DNA from: Thermoanaerobaculales bacterium
GTDB lineage: Bacteria; Acidobacteriota; Thermoanaerobaculia; Thermoanaerobaculales; Sulfomarinibacteraceae
Direction: 5' to 3'
Assembly: GCA_029938595.1 (NCBI GenBank)
Contig: JAOZUP010000059.1
Location: 1,924-13,759, forward strand
Length of the DNA: 11,836 nucleotides
The position numbers were made by a program, and so were the translations under genes. The notes under the pieces are model-generated. The model was not told the DNA's origin, searched no databases, and saw only the letters and a list, made by a program, of their open reading frames with translations. Positions 8,943 to 11,836 of this stretch are shown here, piece by piece. Positions within the stretch are counted from its first letter, which is position 1. Each line of letters starts with the position of its first letter.

Positions 8943-8961
8943 AGGGTGGTGAGGAGCTGCC

Positions 8962-8982
8962 CCGGGGTTCCCTGGACCCCGG
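8962..8982. repeat. GC-rich inverted repeat
   Basis: CCGGGGT at 8962-8968 and ACCCCGG at 8976-8982 form a perfect 7-bp stem with a 7-base loop. No T-run follows on the plus strand or on the minus strand, so it is not a standard intrinsic terminator. It lies between heptamer array C and the candidate promoter at 8982-9009. Confidence 0.6.
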
Positions 8983-9009
8983 AGACAGCTACTTAAAGGT
9001 GGGTATAAT
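8982..9009 (+). promoter_or_regulatory. Candidate sigma-70 promoter for the helical/SPFH/zinc-ribbon genes
   Basis: A perfect TATAAT lies at 9004-9009, and GAGACA at 8982-8987 (four of six -35 matches) stands 16 bases upstream. Transcription would start near 9016, giving a leader of about 275 bases before the ATG at 9291. The -10 is convincing by eye in this GC-rich DNA, but the -35 is poor. A promoter closer to 9291 cannot be excluded. Confidence 0.35.
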
Positions 9010-9032
9010 GGTGGGCGTTAAAGGTAGGTATA
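8993..9032. repeat. 15-base direct repeat, 25-base spacing
   Basis: TTAAAGGTGGGTATA at 8993-9007 and TTAAAGGTAGGTATA at 9018-9032 match at 14 of 15 positions and start 25 bases apart. The first copy overlaps the candidate -10. They may be a regulator-binding pair or part of a duplicated non-coding element. Confidence 0.6.
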
Positions 9033-9042
9033 TATTGGTTGG

Positions 9043-9120
9043 CGGCAGGAAACCTGCCGATACAAGGTGGGCATGCCGCCGGCCCCAGAAGCCTTCCGGG
9101 CTCCCTCGTCAAAAAACGAG
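9043..9120 (+). other. Hairpin-rich non-coding stretch upstream of the 9291 gene
   Basis: The stretch contains a tight hairpin CGGCAGG-AAA-CCTGCCG at 9043-9059. A second, CTCGT-CAAAAA-ACGAG, lies at 9105-9120. Between them are GGCATGCC and the near-palindrome CCAGAAGCCTTCCGG. The rest of the spacer up to 9290 is AT-richer (for example AAATAATTATACG near 9150) and shows no gene I trust. It could be a structured mRNA leader or an intergenic repeat element; no known riboswitch core was recognised. Confidence 0.45.
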
Positions 9121-9290
9121 TAGGGAAAAAGGGCCGATAACGACATGGCGAAATAATTATACGCAAGATTCATACCCGAAAATAGTCTTGGAAACCGAAT
9201 CGCGCTGCGTCCGGATGGCACAGTTGCGTGTCACAATGTCCGGTATCGGTAACTTGGCCCGGTGAGAAGACTGGCAATAGGAGGCCTGAG

Positions 9291-9812
9291 ATGAACGACG
9301 GAATGGAGCGGGCGCGTGATCGCCGGAACATCCTCGAGCGGTTGGGTGCGAAGATCCCTGGGTTCAGAGGATACCTTGAACGTGAGATGCGGCGCGAGGT
9401 CGACAAGCTTCAGCGGGACTGGCTCGCCGCCCAGGTTGATCGTGCCCGCTTCGCCATGAACTCCAAGATCCGCGACTGGACCCGCACGGGCCGGCTCGAC
9501 AACCTCGATCTGGCAGGAAGCACCGAAAAAGCCCTCGACCGGTTGGCCAATCGCATCCGCCATGCGGACTATGGCTCTTCGGGGTTCTTCGATGCTGTCA
9601 AGATCGGCGAGGCCGAGCTCGATCGGCTGTACGCCTTCGATCTGGCGTTGAGCGAGTCGGTGGAATATCTGGCGCTTCAGGTCGAGCAATTGCCGGAAAC
9701 AGCCGACGAGCAGATGCTGAGCCGACTTCTCGATGCGACCGGGGCCGCGGACCGGAAGTTCGACGAGCGCGCGACGGTCTTTGAAGATGTGACCCAGAAA
9801 GGAGCCGTGTGA
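9291..9812 (+). CDS. Conserved-looking helical protein of unknown function, partner of SPFH protein
   Basis: Encodes 173 residues without signal peptide or membrane helix, almost all predicted helical and highly charged. Features include the basic start MERARDRRNILERLGAKIPG, then GYLEREMRREVDKLQRDWLA, and the segment HADYGSSGFFDAVKIGEAEL at 91-110, followed by DRLYAFDLAL. The Y-G-x-x-G-F-F-D and LYAFD pattern looks like the conserved core of a family I half-remember beside SPFH/zinc-ribbon genes, but I cannot name it. ATG at 9291 has AGGAGG six bases upstream; the frame stays open back to 9228 without a comparable site. Its TGA overlaps the next ATG by one base (TGATG), so the two are translationally coupled. 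By position it may play a PspA-like partner role. That is inference: it is shorter than PspA and shows no PspA signature. Confidence 0.88.
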   Translation: MNDGMERARDRRNILERLGAKIPGFRGYLEREMRREVDKLQRDWLAAQVDRARFAMNSKIRDWTRTGRLDNLDLAGSTEKALDRLANRIRHADYGSSGFFDAVKIGEAELDRLYAFDLALSESVEYLALQVEQLPETADEQMLSRLLDATGAADRKFDERATVFEDVTQKGAV

Positions 9813-10912
9813 TGGCGCAGACACTCGAGGTGCTCGAGCACCACGATCCGACCGGTCAGGAGATCGTCTACCGCTACCCCCAGGAGGGGAGCGCCGAGAT
9901 CAAGCTCGGGGCGCAGCTCGTGGTCCACGAGGCTCAAGAAGCGGTCCTCTATCGTGACGGCAAGGCTCTGGATGTCTTCGGACCTGGCCGCCATACCCTG
10001 AGCACCCAGAACATCCCGTTGCTCACCAAGCTGCTGTCGCTGCCCTTCGGCGGCACCTCACCCTTCCGGGTGGCGGTGGTCTTCGTCAACAAACGGACCT
10101 TCATCGATCAGAAGTGGGGTACGCGCGAGCCCGTGGTCTTTCGCGACTCGGAGCTCGGCATGGTTCGCCTGCGGGCCTTCGGAATCTATGCCTATCGCAT
10201 TCAAGACAGCCAGCTCTTTGTCAACACCGTGGTCGGATCGCAGGGGCGCTTCGACACCCATGACCTGCAGGACTTCTATCGCGACGTTATCGTCTCGCGG
10301 CTCAACGACCTCATGGGTGAGACCCTGGACACCATCTTTGATCTGCCGAAATTCTATGACGAAATGGGAACTGCCGCCAAGGCCAGGGTCACCGAGGACT
10401 TCGCCAAGTACGGTGTCGACCTCACCGACTTCTACATCAACTCGATCACCCCGCCCGACGAGGTGCAGGAGAAGATTGACGAGCGTGCGGCCATGGGTGC
10501 GGTTGGCGACATGAACACGTACATGCAGTTCAAGGCTGCACAGGCCATTCAGGACGCCGCCAAGGGCGGCAGCGGTGGTGAGGGTGGCGGCGCGGCGAGC
10601 GCCGGCATGGGCCTCGGTCTCGGTGCCGGCTTCGGCGCCATGATGCCGGGGATGATCGCGGGTGCCATACAGCAAGCCCAACAGGGCGGAGGCGCCACCG
10701 CGGGTGCCGGAGGCGCAGCAGCGGCCGCGGCGGGCGCAACTCAAGCAGCTGCCGGTGGCTTTTGCAGCGAATGTGGCAAGGCCGTTCCCGCGGGCGCTAA
10801 ATTCTGCCCAAGCTGCGGCCACGCCCAGGCGTCCACGGGTTGCTCCAGTTGCGGTCAGCCCGTTCCCGAAGGTGCCAAGTTCTGCCCTAACTGCGGGACT
10901 GAGCAGGAGTAG
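9812..10912 (+). CDS. SPFH/band-7 domain protein with two C-terminal zinc ribbons (YdjI-like)
   Basis: Encodes 366 residues. Residues about 33-245 form an SPFH domain of the type annotated as virion core protein-like; VFGPGRHTLSTQNIPLL, the FVNKRTFIDQKWGT segment, ITPPDEVQEKIDERAAMG and DMNTYMQFKAAQA are typical. Residues 250-315 are a low-complexity Gly/Ala linker with a Met/Gly-rich middle. Two zinc ribbons follow, with cysteines C318/C321/C332/C335 and C344/C347/C358/C361, both containing the CxxCG..VP.GAKFCPxCG pattern. The B. subtilis relative YdjI is reported to work with PspA in membrane-stress foci. There is no clear N-terminal membrane helix, so membrane association would be peripheral. 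ATG at 9812 overlaps the previous stop and has AGGAG seven bases upstream; GTG at 9809 is a less likely start. Confidence 0.92.
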   Translation: MAQTLEVLEHHDPTGQEIVYRYPQEGSAEIKLGAQLVVHEAQEAVLYRDGKALDVFGPGRHTLSTQNIPLLTKLLSLPFGGTSPFRVAVVFVNKRTFIDQKWGTREPVVFRDSELGMVRLRAFGIYAYRIQDSQLFVNTVVGSQGRFDTHDLQDFYRDVIVSRLNDLMGETLDTIFDLPKFYDEMGTAAKARVTEDFAKYGVDLTDFYINSITPPDEVQEKIDERAAMGAVGDMNTYMQFKAAQAIQDAAKGGSGGEGGGAASAGMGLGLGAGFGAMMPGMIAGAIQQAQQGGGATAGAGGAAAAAAGATQAAAGGFCSECGKAVPAGAKFCPSCGHAQASTGCSSCGQPVPEGAKFCPNCGTEQE

Positions 10913-11102
10913 ACGGCCCGCGTTTCTTACCGGGTTTCGTAACGAGGGCGGCGAAGGGTAGTCAGATGTTGGGATTTTTGTGGATCGGGCGACGCAGGCG
11001 TAGTCGCACTACGTTGAGGAGCACGATTTGCGAAAAGCACGACAGATGGCTGCCATTCGCCGTCCGTAGTAGACACCCGGTGAGAAATGCGGGGCCGGTG
11101 TC
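10913..11102 (+). other. Spacer with a small palindrome between SPFH and zinc-ribbon genes
   Basis: These 190 bases break an otherwise tightly packed gene set. They contain CGTAGT-CGC-ACTACG at 10999-11013, a 6-bp stem with a 3-base loop and no T-run after it. A 46-codon frame from ATG at 10966 ends in TGA at 11104-11106, overlapping the TTG start of the next gene as TTGA. Its product is Arg-rich with no recognisable fold and only a weak ribosome site, so I do not call it a gene. No promoter is evident. The stretch may be a repeat element or a coupling leader. Confidence 0.4.
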
Positions 11103-11836
11103 TTGACCGTCGCGTGCACCCAGTGCGGGGCCTCGATCGAGCCGCGCGCCGGCGAGCGACTCCTCGAGTGTCCTTACTGCTCGACCGCGCTGGTGGTCGA
11201 CGGCAGCGCGACCCTCTTTCACGAGGTGCTTTCGCCGACGCTGACCGTGGAGCAGGTCCCGGCTCACCTGCGACGCTTTCTCGGCGGGACCTCGACCGTC
11301 GCCGACCTCGACCGAAAGGCGAAGCTCGAGGAGCCCAAGCTCGAGTACTTTCCGTTCTGGGCGTTCACCATCGGAGGCGAGGGCGGCGAACGCGTCGTCC
11401 TCGAGCCTGCGGCGCCGTCGTCGCTCCAAGGGCTCCAGGGACTCGAGGTGCCGGCCGGCAGCACGCGGCCTATGCAGATCGAGACAATGGGCGACGTTCC
11501 GATGGTGGAGCCGGAGGTGCCCTTGGAGACGGCGCGGGAGTGGCTGATGGCACGCGAGGGCCAGACGGAGATCCGGCAGACGGTGCTCTACCACCTGCCC
11601 ATGTACCGCACGCCCTACTCGTGGCAGGGGAAGAACTATCAGGCCGCCGTCGATGGGGTCTCCGGCAAGGTCTTTCCGGCCGACTTCCCGGCCAAGGCTG
11701 AAGCGCCGTTCGTTGGCGTAGCTGTGCTCGCCCTCGTTGTCTTCGGCCTCGAGGGGCTGTTCATCCAGAACATCGTCTTCAAGCTCGCGGCATACCTGAT
11801 CTCGGCGGTACCCATTCTCGGCATCGCCTGGCTGAC
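11103..11836 (+). CDS. Zinc-ribbon membrane protein (YdjG-like), C-terminus cut by window edge
   Basis: 244 complete codons are visible and no stop is reached. A TFIIB-type zinc ribbon opens the protein: C5/C8 in ACTQCGAS and C23/C26 in LECPYCST. A soluble region follows with YFPFWAFTI at 82-90 and LYHLPMYRTPYSWQGKNY, then AAVDGVSGKVFP at 181-192. I associate this pattern (short aromatic strand, then a Tyr-rich hairpin ending in VDGxSGxV) with zinc-ribbon membrane proteins. Hydrophobic stretches at 202-222 and about 224-244 begin a membrane part. The domain order matches B. subtilis YdjG, the membrane anchor of PspA and YdjI. The only start after the in-frame TAG at 11070 is TTG at 11103, with no strong ribosome site, so the N-terminus is less certain than the frame. 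Confidence 0.82.
   Translation, partial: MTVACTQCGASIEPRAGERLLECPYCSTALVVDGSATLFHEVLSPTLTVEQVPAHLRRFLGGTSTVADLDRKAKLEEPKLEYFPFWAFTIGGEGGERVVLEPAAPSSLQGLQGLEVPAGSTRPMQIETMGDVPMVEPEVPLETAREWLMAREGQTEIRQTVLYHLPMYRTPYSWQGKNYQAAVDGVSGKVFPADFPAKAEAPFVGVAVLALVVFGLEGLFIQNIVFKLAAYLISAVPILGIAWL

Noticed and set aside
8962..8982. Intrinsic terminator
   Set aside because: The stem is good but no T-run follows on either strand, and it is more than 500 bases beyond sdhB.
9043..9240. Cyclic di-GMP or other riboswitch
   Set aside because: Hairpins are present, but I could not find the conserved core of any aptamer I know.
8903..9265. Frames on both strands between 8903 and 9265
   Set aside because: They read through array C and the hairpins, lack ribosome sites and show no domain. 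The region looks non-coding.
9809..9811. GTG as start of the SPFH gene
   Set aside because: It adds one codon only. The ATG at 9812 has better spacing from AGGAG and forms the TGATG junction.
11087..11701. 204-codon plus-strand frame over the zinc-ribbon gene
   Set aside because: The product is Arg-rich without a domain. The overlapping frame from 11103 has a clear CxxC...CxxC ribbon, conserved aromatic motifs and membrane helices.

Overview
The window is GC-rich bacterial DNA, densely coded except for one non-coding stretch of about 840 bases. The gene set is a C5-pathway tetrapyrrole operon, a Bacteroidetes/Deltaproteobacteria-style sdhCAB with a single five-helix cytochrome b subunit, and an SPFH/zinc-ribbon cassette. 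The intergenic heptamer arrays resemble ones I recall from uncultured environmental genomes. Together these suggest an uncultured Acidobacteriota-like bacterium. That is a low-confidence guess, because no rRNA or other phylogenetic marker is present.

Positions 1-4906, minus strand: hemA-hemC-hemD-hemB-hemL, read from right to left and joined by 4- to 13-base overlaps. The products take glutamyl-tRNA to 5-aminolevulinate (HemA, HemL), porphobilinogen (HemB), hydroxymethylbilane (HemC) and uroporphyrinogen III (HemD). hemL runs off the left edge.

Positions 4907-5103: a divergent intergenic region, AT-rich in its middle, with a direct repeat of TTGAGAAAA(A)TTT.

Positions 5104-8453, plus strand: sdhC-sdhA-sdhB, a complete succinate:quinone oxidoreductase. 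SdhC keeps four candidate haem-ligand histidines, so the two divergent operons make haem precursors and a haem-requiring enzyme.

Positions 8454-9290: a long spacer. It holds three arrays of 7-base tandem repeats; two are mutually inverted and one is flanked by an 8-base direct repeat. It also holds a 54-residue Lys-rich single-helix membrane protein gene on the minus strand, several hairpins, a 15-base direct repeat and a candidate promoter.

Positions 9291-11836, plus strand: three co-directional genes. They are a 173-residue helical protein of unknown function, an SPFH protein ending in two zinc ribbons, and a zinc-ribbon protein with membrane segments cut by the right edge. The set resembles the Bacillus subtilis PspA-YdjGHI membrane-stress genes. 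It is the best candidate here for a poorly described system, with the heptamer arrays second.
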